Shown in pieces: positions 1-6,304 of a stretch of DNA of 7,516 nt. The notes below the pieces were generated by a model. It saw only the letters and a list, made by a program, of their open reading frames with translations. It was not told where the DNA came from and searched no databases. Within the stretch, counting starts at the first letter, position 1; every line of letters starts with the position of its first letter. The translations under genes and the position numbers were made by a program. The stretch is taken from contig JAIPDY010000159.1 of NCBI GenBank assembly GCA_021737445.1, positions 1 to 7,516 on the forward strand, read 5' to 3'. Source of the DNA: Desulfotignum sp. Lineage in GTDB: Bacteria; Desulfobacterota; Desulfobacteria; Desulfobacterales; Desulfobacteraceae.

Positions 1-1171
1 CAATGGCCACATTGCCGCCGCCGATGATGCCCACATTTTTTCCCACTGCGGTCTCACCGGTGAGGTTGAGCTCTTGCAGAAAATCCACACCCTGGCGCAC
101 GCCGGCAAGATCCTCGCCGGGAATGCCCAGAGACAGCCCTTTATGGGCACCCAGAGCCAGGAACACGGCATCGAAACCGTCCGCCAGCAGGCTGTCCACG
201 GTAAAATTTTCACCCAGGCGCTGATTGCAGTGAATCTGTACCCCCAGGTTGGTAACCACTGCAATGTCCTTGTCCAGCACGGAAGGCGGCAGCCGGTGGT
301 CCGGGATTCCCACCCGAAGCATGCCGCCGGGTTTGGGCAGGGCCTCGAAAATCTGTGCATCCACCCCTTTTCTTGCCAGGTGATATGCGGCAGACAGCCC
401 GGCCGGGCCAGATCCCACAACAGCCGCTTTTTTATTGATTTTCGGATCACACGGGATCTCGATTTCCCTGGGATCAAAACTGTCCGCTGCCAGGCGCTTG
501 AGATCTCTGATGGCCACGGGCGCATCTTTCTGGCACCGCCGGCAGGCATCCTCACATTCATGGGGGCAGATGCGGCCCAGCACCCCGGGCAACGGCAGCT
601 GTTCCATGATGATCTCAAGGGCTTGTTTGAACCTGCCCTGCTTGACCATCTGCACATATCCCTGGACATTGAGCCCGGCCGGACAGGTGAGGCGGCAGGG
701 GGCAATGTCGGTCTTTTCAATGGCCCAGGCCGAGGGCATGGCCTGGGGATAGAGTTTGAAGGCGGCCTTTCTCTCTCCCAGGTCCTCGTCAAACCGGTTG
801 GGCAGGTCCACCGGGCACACCTTGGCGCACTCCCCGCAGGAGGTGCATTTGTCCATGTCAATGTACCGGGGGTTTTCCTTCATGGTCACAGAAAAATTGC
901 CGGCCTCGCCTTCCACGGATGTGATATCGCTCATGGTGAGCAGTTCCACATTCAGATGCCGTCCGGCCTCCACCAGTTTCGGGGAGATAATGCACATGGA
1001 GCAGTCATTGGTGGGAAAGGTTTTGTCCAGCTGGGCCATGGTACCGCCGATGGCAGTGTTCTTGTCTATCAGATACACCAGGTGCCCGGAATCGGCCAGA
1101 TCCAGGGATGCCTGGATACCGGCAATACCGGCGCCCACCACCATTACCGATCCTTTTTCTATTTCGGTCAT
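1..1171 (-). CDS. HdrA-type FAD/Fe-S oxidoreductase fused to a GltD-like module (3' end outside window)
   Basis: The first 390 residues of a longer cytoplasmic flavoprotein are visible. Residues 8-45 form an FAD-binding Rossmann start (VVGAGIAGIQ, then IDKNTAIGG). They are followed by the HdrA signature PTNDCSMCIISPKL at 53-65 and a ferredoxin motif, CTSCGECAKVCP, at 109-120. From about 155 the protein becomes GltD-like (small subunit of glutamate synthase). There is a cysteine region C159/C163 and C202/C206/C210, a second Rossmann motif VVGSGPAGLSAAYHLARKG at 251-269, and at the window edge a third nucleotide motif, VGIIGGGNVA, typical of an NAD(P)H site. HdrA is the flavin hub of Hdr complexes and in some performs electron bifurcation. 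The GltD portion suggests a second flavin and pyridine-nucleotide exchange (inference). The start is fixed by AAGGAGGG seven bases upstream; an ATG five bases earlier stops at once. It lies 34 bases behind the Hdr selenoprotein. Every HdrA cysteine seen is encoded as Cys. The C-terminal domains cannot be judged. Confidence 0.9.
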   Translation of the reverse strand, partial: MTEIEKGSVMVVGAGIAGIQASLDLADSGHLVYLIDKNTAIGGTMAQLDKTFPTNDCSMCIISPKLVEAGRHLNVELLTMSDITSVEGEAGNFSVTMKENPRYIDMDKCTSCGECAKVCPVDLPNRFDEDLGERKAAFKLYPQAMPSAWAIEKTDIAPCRLTCPAGLNVQGYVQMVKQGRFKQALEIIMEQLPLPGVLGRICPHECEDACRRCQKDAPVAIRDLKRLAADSFDPREIEIPCDPKINKKAAVVGSGPAGLSAAYHLARKGVDAQIFEALPKPGGMLRVGIPDHRLPPSVLDKDIAVVTNLGVQIHCNQRLGENFTVDSLLADGFDAVFLALGAHKGLSLGIPGEDLAGVRQGVDFLQELNLTGETAVGKNVGIIGGGNVAI

Positions 1172-1205
1172 CTCATCCCTCCTTGCTTTGAGTCCCGCTT
1201 GGGGA

Positions 1206-2492
1206 TTAAAGTCCCACTTCGGCCAGGTCCGGCCCCAGATAGGTACGTTCGGTGTCCGCCAGAACGCCCATGGCCAGGCAGATGATGGTCCACAGATGGA
1301 CCACGTGATACTTGCCGCCGTAATGATGGCCGATATCCTCGATCTGGCCGTGGCAGTTGTGGCAGGGGGCGATGACGTAATTTGCGCCCGTGGCCATGAT
1401 CTGGTTATACTTGATTTTGCCGTAGGCCCGCCGCTGCTCGGGAAACCCTGCCTGAAGGGCCCCGCCCCCGCCGCCGCAGCAGAAATTGTTCATGCGGCTG
1501 GGCACGGTGTCGATGAAGTTTTCCTCGCCCACCACGGTTTTCACCACAAACCGCAGATCATCCACGATCTTGTTGGACCCGCTTTTTCTGGCTATATTGC
1601 AGGGGTCCTGGACCGTGAATTTCGCACGGATATCTTTGTTCCAGTCTGAATTGACCGCAAGTTTGCCTTCTCTGATCCACTGGGCATACAGCTCGATAAT
1701 GGTGGTCAGCTCAAACTTGTGGGGTATTTTGTATTTGCGCAACCCTTCCAGGATTGCAAAGTATGAGTGGCCTCACTCCGTGTTTACCACCAGGGGACTT
1801 TTCAGATTGTTGTCCACATGCAGGACAAACTCCTCTATAATATACCGCCAGCCTTCGTCGTCTGCCAGAAACATGCAGTAGTTTTCACCGGCCCACATCA
1901 CGGAAGGGTAGGTCCAGTCCGCACCGACCGTATGCAGGATTTTCCATAGCGGCCCCATCTCCTCAGGCTCTGTGACCGGTTCCCTGGAGTTCTGGTTGAG
2001 CACCATCTGGGCGCCCACCCGGTCCACGGTCACCTCCAGGTCTTCAAACCCGGGATGGTCCTCTCTGATCTCTTCAGCCACATCCAGAACCGTGAATTTG
2101 AAATCCTCTTTGGCCGCACCCATGGCAGACCCGGTTCTGATATGCTGGTCACAGGAGCCTAAAATGCCTTTGGGACGTTTTTCCCGGGCCATTTTCGCCC
2201 GGAGGTTGTAAATGAGTTTGGGAATATTGATATTCATGGGGCAGGCCAGCTGGCACCGCCCACACATGGAACATACCCATTTCCAGTCCGATTTGAGGAT
2301 CTGTTCATCCATGCCGAAATTGAGCATGCGGATCAGTTTTCTGGGATCCATGCCGAACTGTTCCGATGCCGGACACCCGCCGGTGCAGGTCCCGCAGGTC
2401 AGACACAGATCAAAATTTGCGTCCGGCACCTTGTCCAGCACCGCTTCTTTGAGTTCATAATCCAGGGTGTCGATCTTTATTGCCTCTGCCAT
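1206..2492 (-). CDS. HdrC/HdrB-type Fe-S protein with selenocysteine (UGA recoded at residue 240)
   Basis: This should be read as one 428-residue protein, not as a 239-residue protein plus a separate downstream fragment. Residues 30-40 (CLTCGTCTGGC) and 74-84 (CSMCGRCQLAC) bind two [4Fe-4S] clusters, as in HdrC, GlpC and HdrD. The C-terminal half is a CCG domain as in HdrB: C297 in QDPCNIAR, CCGGGGG at 338-344 and CHNC at 377-380. CCG domains ligate the special clusters that handle disulfide chemistry. At 1773-1775 an in-frame UGA gives NTE-U-GHSYF where relatives have Cys-Gly-His. The frame is intact on both sides and a SECIS-like hairpin follows. The first CCG domain looks degenerate, with C206 the only other cysteine nearby. 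The start has AGGGGGG eight bases upstream. It is 31 bases after the MetF-like gene and 34 before the HdrA-like gene, so it probably passes electrons between them. Sec is an inference from position, frame and structure; the alternative is a nonsense mutation. Confidence 0.88.
1734..1775 (-). promoter_or_regulatory. Bacterial SECIS-like element with its UGA (Sec) codon
   Basis: The UGA is at 1775-1773, read on the minus strand. After 15 bases the RNA can fold GCAAUCC (1757-1751) with GGGUUGC (1745-1739): seven pairs including one G-U, closing a five-base loop UGGAA. An outer UUU (1760-1758) can pair with AAA (1736-1734) across a two-base bulge. The loop begins 22 bases after the UGA and contains G residues, both in keeping with bacterial SECIS hairpins recognised by SelB. 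The hairpin lies wholly inside the coding region, as bacterial SECIS elements do. I judged folding by eye only and calculated no energy. Confidence 0.75.
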
Positions 2493-2523
2493 GTTGCGCG
2501 CCCCCCTGTTTTCATCATAAATG

Positions 2524-3402
2524 TTATCTTAGTTTGGCTGCATTCAGGTACCGGGCCAGTTTATCTTCCCCGCCGATGGTGACGATATGCACCCCCTGGC
2601 AGATATCTTTCAAACCTTTGACCGTATCTGCAAACAGCTCGATGCTTGCCTTTGTTTTGTCCGGCGCATTCAGCAGCTTCTGGATAACCCACTCAGGCAC
2701 CAGTCCGGATTTGAAATGGCGGTTTAAAAATTTGCCCATGCCGGCAGTGCGCAGGATCATCACCTCGGCAATCACCGGAATCCGGAAAGGCTGCACCTGT
2801 TTCATGAACTTTTCAAACTGGTCCACATCAAATATCGGGGTGGTGAGAAAATAACCGGCCCCCACATTGTGCATGTCCTCCATCTCCTCCATGCCCCGCT
2901 TGGGCATCTGTTTTCCCCAGGGGGTTTCCACGCCTGATCCCAGGGTGAAATCCACTTTTTTGTCCAGTTCATTGCCCTCAATGCTCACGCCCTGGCGCAA
3001 ATGATCCAGAACCGATCCCAATTTGCCGGAATCCACATGAAAAAACATGGATTCCTGGAGACTGTCGCCGGAGATCCGGTAATCCTCTGTAAACACCAGC
3101 AGGTTGTCCACCCCGACATCATAGGCATTGGTCAGATCCTTTTGCAGCTGATACCGGTTCTTGTCTCTGGTGGTGGTCTGGTAGATGGCATTGAACCGGT
3201 TTTTGCGCAGCAGATCACAGGTCAGAATGCTGTCTCCCACCACGCCTTCGAGCTCCACATCAGAGACAGACACCCCGTCCACACGTCCTCTGATCTTGCT
3301 CAGGCTTGACACCAGCGCCTCGGGCTCATCATCGCCAAGGGGAGCCTGAACTTCAGAGGTCACGACAAATCGCTTTTTTTCCAAAGATTCTTTTAAATTC
3401 AT
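2524..3402 (-). CDS. metF: Methylenetetrahydrofolate reductase, MetF-like
   Basis: This 292-residue soluble protein has the size of a bacterial MetF (TIM-barrel flavoenzyme). MetF interconverts 5,10-methylene- and 5-methyl-tetrahydrofolate; in the Wood-Ljungdahl pathway this is the methyl-branch reductase. Family marks include a Glu near the N-terminus (TSEVQAP, E17), TTTRDKNRYQLQKDL at 76-90 (compare the T-RD-N segment of MetF), NLLVFTEDY at 100-108 where MetF has a flavin-contacting Asp, and YFLTTPIFDVDQFEKFM at 184-200, matching the late MetF strand. The start is supported by AGGAGG seven bases upstream. It lies 14 bases after the response regulator and 31 before the Hdr selenoprotein, which recalls acetogen metVF-hdrABC clusters. 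The small partner MetV is not in the window. The usual GD is ED here, so this is a divergent member. In a sulfate reducer oxidising acetyl units it would run in the oxidative direction (inference). Confidence 0.85.
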   Translation of the reverse strand: MNLKESLEKKRFVVTSEVQAPLGDDEPEALVSSLSKIRGRVDGVSVSDVELEGVVGDSILTCDLLRKNRFNAIYQTTTRDKNRYQLQKDLTNAYDVGVDNLLVFTEDYRISGDSLQESMFFHVDSGKLGSVLDHLRQGVSIEGNELDKKVDFTLGSGVETPWGKQMPKRGMEEMEDMHNVGAGYFLTTPIFDVDQFEKFMKQVQPFRIPVIAEVMILRTAGMGKFLNRHFKSGLVPEWVIQKLLNAPDKTKASIELFADTVKGLKDICQGVHIVTIGGEDKLARYLNAAKLR

Positions 3403-3416
3403 GATCTGCCTCCTTG

Positions 3417-3989
3417 TTATTTTAGTCCAAGCAGTTTTGCGACTTCTTCCTTGAGCTGGTGCAGGGGCAGCGGCTTGGAAAAACAGATATCCGCACCATT
3501 CTCCTTCATCCGGGCGAATTTTTCATCATCCAGATAAGCGGACAGCACAATGATTTTTGTGTGTTTTGTCTCCTCGCTGGTCTTGATCTTTTTGCAGACA
3601 TCATACCCTTTTATATCAGGCATCATGATGTCCAGAATAAGCAGATCCGGCTTGAAGTGGTTGACCTGGAGCCCTGCTTCAAACCCGTCTGAAGCCGAGA
3701 TCACCTCATAGTCAAACTCATCCTCCTCCAGAGACTGGACAATGGACTCCACAATGATCATGTCATCATCCACCACCAGGATTTTCTTGCGGGCACTGTC
3801 ATCTTTTTCCTCAGGGATGGGAATTCCCTGATTGCGCATAAAGGTCTCCAGATCGGATTTTTTTATGCGGCGATGGCCGCCCACTGTTCTGTAGGCCTTT
3901 ATATGACCGGCCTCTACCCAGTTAATAATGGTTTTTGACGAAACATTGCAGTACTTGCTGGCCGTGAATACAGTCAATGTGTCTTCCAT
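3417..3989 (-). CDS. Response regulator with N-terminal MerR/excisionase-type HTH
   Basis: The protein has 190 residues in two parts. Residues 5-52 are a small winged helix-turn-helix of the MerR/excisionase kind (FTASKYCNVSSKTIINWVEAG, then the wing RTVGGHRRIKKSDLETFM). Residues 68-190 are a receiver domain: acidic pocket DDD at 74-76, phospho-acceptor D120 in LLILDIMMPD, switch S150 and K172 in FSKPLP. The order is the reverse of common response regulators, where the receiver comes first. It should act as a phosphorylation-controlled DNA-binding protein. The start has AAGGAGG four bases upstream. It opens a tight gene run with the MetF-like and Hdr genes and follows the histidine kinase by 87 bases, so the kinase is its probable partner and its own operon a probable target. 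Both are inferred from position alone. Confidence 0.92.
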   Translation of the reverse strand: MEDTLTVFTASKYCNVSSKTIINWVEAGHIKAYRTVGGHRRIKKSDLETFMRNQGIPIPEEKDDSARKKILVVDDDMIIVESIVQSLEEDEFDYEVISASDGFEAGLQVNHFKPDLLILDIMMPDIKGYDVCKKIKTSEETKHTKIIVLSAYLDDEKFARMKENGADICFSKPLPLHQLKEEVAKLLGLK

Positions 3990-4024
3990 AATGCCTCCTT
4001 TGCATTTATGGTTTATAGTTTTTA

Positions 4025-4053
4025 CTATTATTATATAAAATTTAGCCTGTCAA
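4025..4053 (-). promoter_or_regulatory. Candidate sigma70 promoter for the regulator-metF-hdr operon
   Basis: Reading the minus strand, a perfect TTGACA (4053-4048) is followed after 17 bases by TAATAG (4030-4025), a weak -10 match. A perfect TATAAT (4035-4030) overlaps it but would leave a spacer of only 12 bases. The stretch is strongly AT-rich, lies between the kinase stop and the regulator start, and leaves a leader of about 30 bases. Inverted copies of TTATAGTT (4013-4020) and AACTATAA (4075-4082) flank it and could be regulator sites or chance in AT-rich DNA. Confidence 0.45.
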
Positions 4054-4076
4054 GAAAAAAATAATAAATAAAATAA

Positions 4077-5903
4077 CTATAATAAACGTACCAGCGGCAG
4101 CTTGATAGTGAACCGGGTCCATTCGCCGTATTGGGATTCCACGGTGATGTCGCCGTCATGGTCCTTGACGAATCCATAACAGACCGAAAGACCCAGGCCC
4201 ACGCCCTTGATGCTGTCGGTCTTGGTGGTGAAAAAAGAATCAAACACCTTTTCGATGTGTTCGGGCCTGATACCGGTGCCGGTATCCTCGACAACAATAT
4301 GGAGCATCTTTCCATTGGGCTTGGTGGTGATTGTCAGATTTCCGCCGTCAGGCATGGCATACATGGCATTGGAAAACATGTTGATGAACACCTGGCGCAG
4401 CTGGTCTCTGGAGGCCATGATCAGGCCCGGATCCGGCGCCAGATCCAAAATCACCTTGATGGAATTTTCCCGGAACCGTTTGTCATAAAGAATCATCAGC
4501 TCTTCGATCACTGTGTTGATATTCAGTTCAGACCGTTCCGCCTCATCCGGGGTTGAAAACGAGAGCATTTTTTTGAGCATGTCTGCCAGGCGGATGGTTT
4601 CAGACAGGGACATGTCCAGCAGCTTTCGCCGCTTGTTGGAAGGCGGGATCTCGGTTTTCATCAGCTCAAGGGTATTCATGATGCCGAACAGCGGGTTGTT
4701 CAGCTCATGGGCGATCTGGGAGGTGAGCCGTCCCATGGCAGCCAGTTTTTCCGACTGGAGCAGGTGCTGCCGGGCTTCGGACAGTTCCCGCTCGGTTTTA
4801 AGGCGTTCGCGCAGATCCACAAAAAGTGCCACAGTGGCTGTTTCTTTCCCTTTTTCATCATATAGAAAAGACGCAGACAGATTGCCTTCCACCACCTGGC
4901 CGTCCCGGCGCTCAAAGGTCAAAGGATAGGAATTGAGACGGCCCACCCCCCCGTATTTGGGGTCCCGCATCATCTGTGTTACTTCTGTCGCCACCTCATT
5001 GGAATAGATCTGCTGGACAGTCATGCTGCCAACCACTTCATCGACAGGCAGGCCAAACACCTCTTCAGCCCCCTGATTCCAGAGAATGATTTTGCCGGTC
5101 ATATCCATGGACATGATAGCATTGGGCGAGCAGGAGATGATATTGTCCAGAAAATCATGGGCTGCCCTGATTTTATTTTCGCTTTTCCTGCGCTCGGTGA
5201 CATCCACCACAATGCCTTCATACCCCAGGATTTTACCCTTGTCGTCATATCGTACATTGGAGGTCAACAAAATATGGATGATATGGCCGTCCCTGCGCCG
5301 CCATTTCACCTCATAATCCACCACCCGGCCTTTTTTCTCAATAATCCGCTGGAATTTTTTCCTGTCTTCAGGTTTAAGAAACACATCTCTGGCAAGATCC
5401 AGAGACAAAAACTCATCTTTGTCATGGTATCCCAGAATTTTGAGCAGGGCCGGGTTGACATCCAGAAACCGGCCCCGTTTACTGGAGATGTAAACCCCGC
5501 ACCCAACATGTTTGAACAGACGCTGGTAACTTTCCATGGAAGACTTGAGCCTGGCAGCCTGTTCTTTGCGCCGGGTAATGTCCCTGTAGATGGAAAGTTT
5601 GGACCGCGTGCCGTCCCGGTTGGTCACCGGTATTTCGGACAGGGCAAATGTTTTTCCCACAGATTCCAGAAAGATCTCAGAATGGCGGGTTTCGTTTTTG
5701 TCAAATATTTTTTTGTAATTGCACCATTCACAGGGTACATCATAATTGAGCAGCACCTTGTGGCATTTTTTGCCCACCCCTTCTCCAAACAGGTCTTTCA
5801 TGAACCGGTTCATATACTCCACTGTAAAGTTTTCGCTGACAATATAGATGCCGTCTTCAAACGCATCCAGCGCATCCAGCAGTCTGGGGGTATGGTCTTT
5901 CAT
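4077..5903 (-). CDS. Soluble PAS-PAS-PAS sensor histidine kinase
   Basis: The protein has 608 residues with no signal peptide or membrane segment, so it should be a cytoplasmic sensor. Three PAS domains lie at about 8-112, 124-238 and 248-366; the second and third carry PAC-like tails. A coiled-coil link (about 366-385) leads to the HisKA domain with phospho-acceptor H399 in SQIAHELNNPLFG. The ATPase domain shows the N box around N512, the G1 box EDTGTG at 539-544 and the G2 box GVGLGLS at 567-573. The first PAS has a cysteine group, C47, C58 and C61 (KCHKVL, then PCEWC), which could bind metal or haem or sense redox; this is inference. The open frame extends 87 codons upstream, but the chosen ATG has AAGGAG seven bases before it and the upstream part is proline-rich and intergenic in character. 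The response regulator follows, so the two form a likely pair. The ligand is unknown. Confidence 0.93.
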   Translation of the reverse strand: MKDHTPRLLDALDAFEDGIYIVSENFTVEYMNRFMKDLFGEGVGKKCHKVLLNYDVPCEWCNYKKIFDKNETRHSEIFLESVGKTFALSEIPVTNRDGTRSKLSIYRDITRRKEQAARLKSSMESYQRLFKHVGCGVYISSKRGRFLDVNPALLKILGYHDKDEFLSLDLARDVFLKPEDRKKFQRIIEKKGRVVDYEVKWRRRDGHIIHILLTSNVRYDDKGKILGYEGIVVDVTERRKSENKIRAAHDFLDNIISCSPNAIMSMDMTGKIILWNQGAEEVFGLPVDEVVGSMTVQQIYSNEVATEVTQMMRDPKYGGVGRLNSYPLTFERRDGQVVEGNLSASFLYDEKGKETATVALFVDLRERLKTERELSEARQHLLQSEKLAAMGRLTSQIAHELNNPLFGIMNTLELMKTEIPPSNKRRKLLDMSLSETIRLADMLKKMLSFSTPDEAERSELNINTVIEELMILYDKRFRENSIKVILDLAPDPGLIMASRDQLRQVFINMFSNAMYAMPDGGNLTITTKPNGKMLHIVVEDTGTGIRPEHIEKVFDSFFTTKTDSIKGVGLGLSVCYGFVKDHDGDITVESQYGEWTRFTIKLPLVRLL

Positions 5904-5919
5904 GGGATATCTCCTTGGT

Positions 5920-5950
5920 GGGTGTTGGGTTTTGGGTGTTGGGTTTTGGG
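5920..5950 (+). repeat. G-rich tandem repeat (two 14-base units), candidate G-quadruplex
   Basis: GGTGTTGGGTTTTG occurs twice in exact tandem at 5921-5934 and 5935-5948. Together with the flanking bases this gives five GGG runs, each separated by four bases (TGTT or TTTT), which satisfies the usual intramolecular G-quadruplex pattern on the plus strand. The complementary C-rich strand is the kinase-sense strand. The kinase mRNA leader would therefore carry CCC runs just upstream of its ribosome binding site (5911-5916). Confidence 0.85.
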
Positions 5951-5966
5951 CGGTGTAATAAAAATG

Positions 5967-5995
5967 ACTATGCCATGGGCTTTGTTTCTTGTAAA
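5967..5995 (-). promoter_or_regulatory. Candidate sigma70 promoter for the histidine kinase gene
   Basis: On the minus strand TTTACA (5995-5990, five of six consensus bases) is separated by exactly 17 bases from CATAGT (5972-5967, four of six). Transcription would begin near 5960 and give a leader of nearly 60 bases containing the C-rich complement of the tandem repeat. The -35 element lies inside a perfect inverted repeat, which fits a regulated promoter. It was found by eye only. Confidence 0.4.
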
Positions 5996-5999
5996 CAAA
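5981..5999. repeat. Perfect 7-base inverted repeat, operator-like
   Basis: TTTGTTT (5981-5987) and AAACAAA (5993-5999) are perfect inverse complements separated by five bases (CTTGT). The 19-base dyad covers the -35 element of the kinase promoter candidate, where a dimeric repressor or activator could bind. No T-run follows in either direction that would make it a terminator. Confidence 0.45.
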
Positions 6000-6244
6000 A
6001 AAGCAACGATGGGGAGGGCTGGCGTAAGTAACCGTTCTGGGATTCCTGTTGGTTTCAGGGCTGTGGAAAACGGTATCTGCAAGGTTCAGGCCCGTGCCGG
6101 AAGGTGGTGGTGGGCAAAAGGCCCGTGCCTGCCGGTACCGGCGTATCAAAAGACCCCTCGGCACTAGCCGCTGATGGCAGAGATAGGCGGAGATGAAATC
6201 CCGGGCCCGGTTCCCCCACCAGGGGCGGCATCCTGCCGATCTCC
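6000..6244. other. GC-rich, palindrome-rich intergenic region without a supported gene
   Basis: I find no convincing gene here. The stretch holds a 12-base palindrome GCCGGTACCGGC (6131-6142) and a 10-base palindrome CCGGGCCCGG (6201-6210). AGGCCCGTGCC occurs twice in direct orientation (6088-6098 and 6119-6129). Small hairpins are possible: GGGC/GCCC at 6112-6124, CCCC/GGGG at 6214-6225 and CGGCA/TGCCG at 6226-6238. The composition differs from the AT-rich promoter DNA on either side. A dispersed intergenic repeat, a miniature element or a structured RNA are all possible, and none can be shown from one copy. I compared it by eye with cobalamin, c-di-GMP and molybdenum-cofactor riboswitches and saw no match. 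Confidence 0.5.
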
Positions 6245-6273
6245 TTGATTTTTTTTTTCGACTGTTCTATATG
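6245..6273 (+). promoter_or_regulatory. Candidate promoter for the thioesterase gene
   Basis: TTGATT (6245-6250) is followed after 17 bases by TATATG (6268-6273), each matching four of six consensus bases. A run of ten T (6249-6258) lies in the -35 and spacer region. It could alternatively be the tail of a weak terminator after the CGGCA/TGCCG hairpin, although ten bases separate stem and T-run. The leader to the thioesterase start would be about 25 bases. Confidence 0.35.
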
Positions 6274-6304
6274 GTGGTTGGTTATCAAATAAACAAGGAG
6301 ATAC

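Noticed and set aside
74..1285. A 403-residue plus-strand open frame
   Set aside because: It lies opposite the HdrA-type gene, whose minus-strand frame carries clear Rossmann and ferredoxin motifs. The plus frame has no recognisable domain and no good ribosome binding site, and reflects GC-rich codon bias.
1206..1742. A separate gene for the CCG-domain fragment starting at TTG
   Set aside because: TTG at 1742 has no ribosome binding site and the fragment lacks the N-terminal part of its domain. It is in frame with the upstream protein across a UGA in the right motif, so one selenoprotein explains it better.
4030..4053. Promoter made of perfect TTGACA and perfect TATAAT
   Set aside because: Only 12 bases separate the two hexamers, too close for sigma70. 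The pairing with 17-base spacing to TAATAG was preferred.
4077..6164. A 695-residue version of the histidine kinase starting at 6164
   Set aside because: The extra 87 residues are proline-rich, match no domain and cross the tandem repeat and promoter candidate. The internal ATG at 5903 has AAGGAG at proper spacing directly before a PAS domain.
5157..6167. A 336-residue plus-strand open frame
   Set aside because: It is the shadow of the PAS domains on the opposite strand plus intergenic DNA, without domain features.
6055..6231. A 58-residue minus-strand small ORF with AAGGAG nine bases upstream of its ATG
   Set aside because: The peptide is rich in Pro, Gly and Ser with no recognisable family or membrane segment, and it lies entirely in the palindromic GC-rich intergenic stretch. 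The apparent binding site alone is not enough.
6226..6258. Rho-independent terminator: CGGCA/TGCCG hairpin followed by ten T
   Set aside because: The stem has only five pairs and ten bases separate it from the T-run. No plus-strand gene lies upstream to be terminated.
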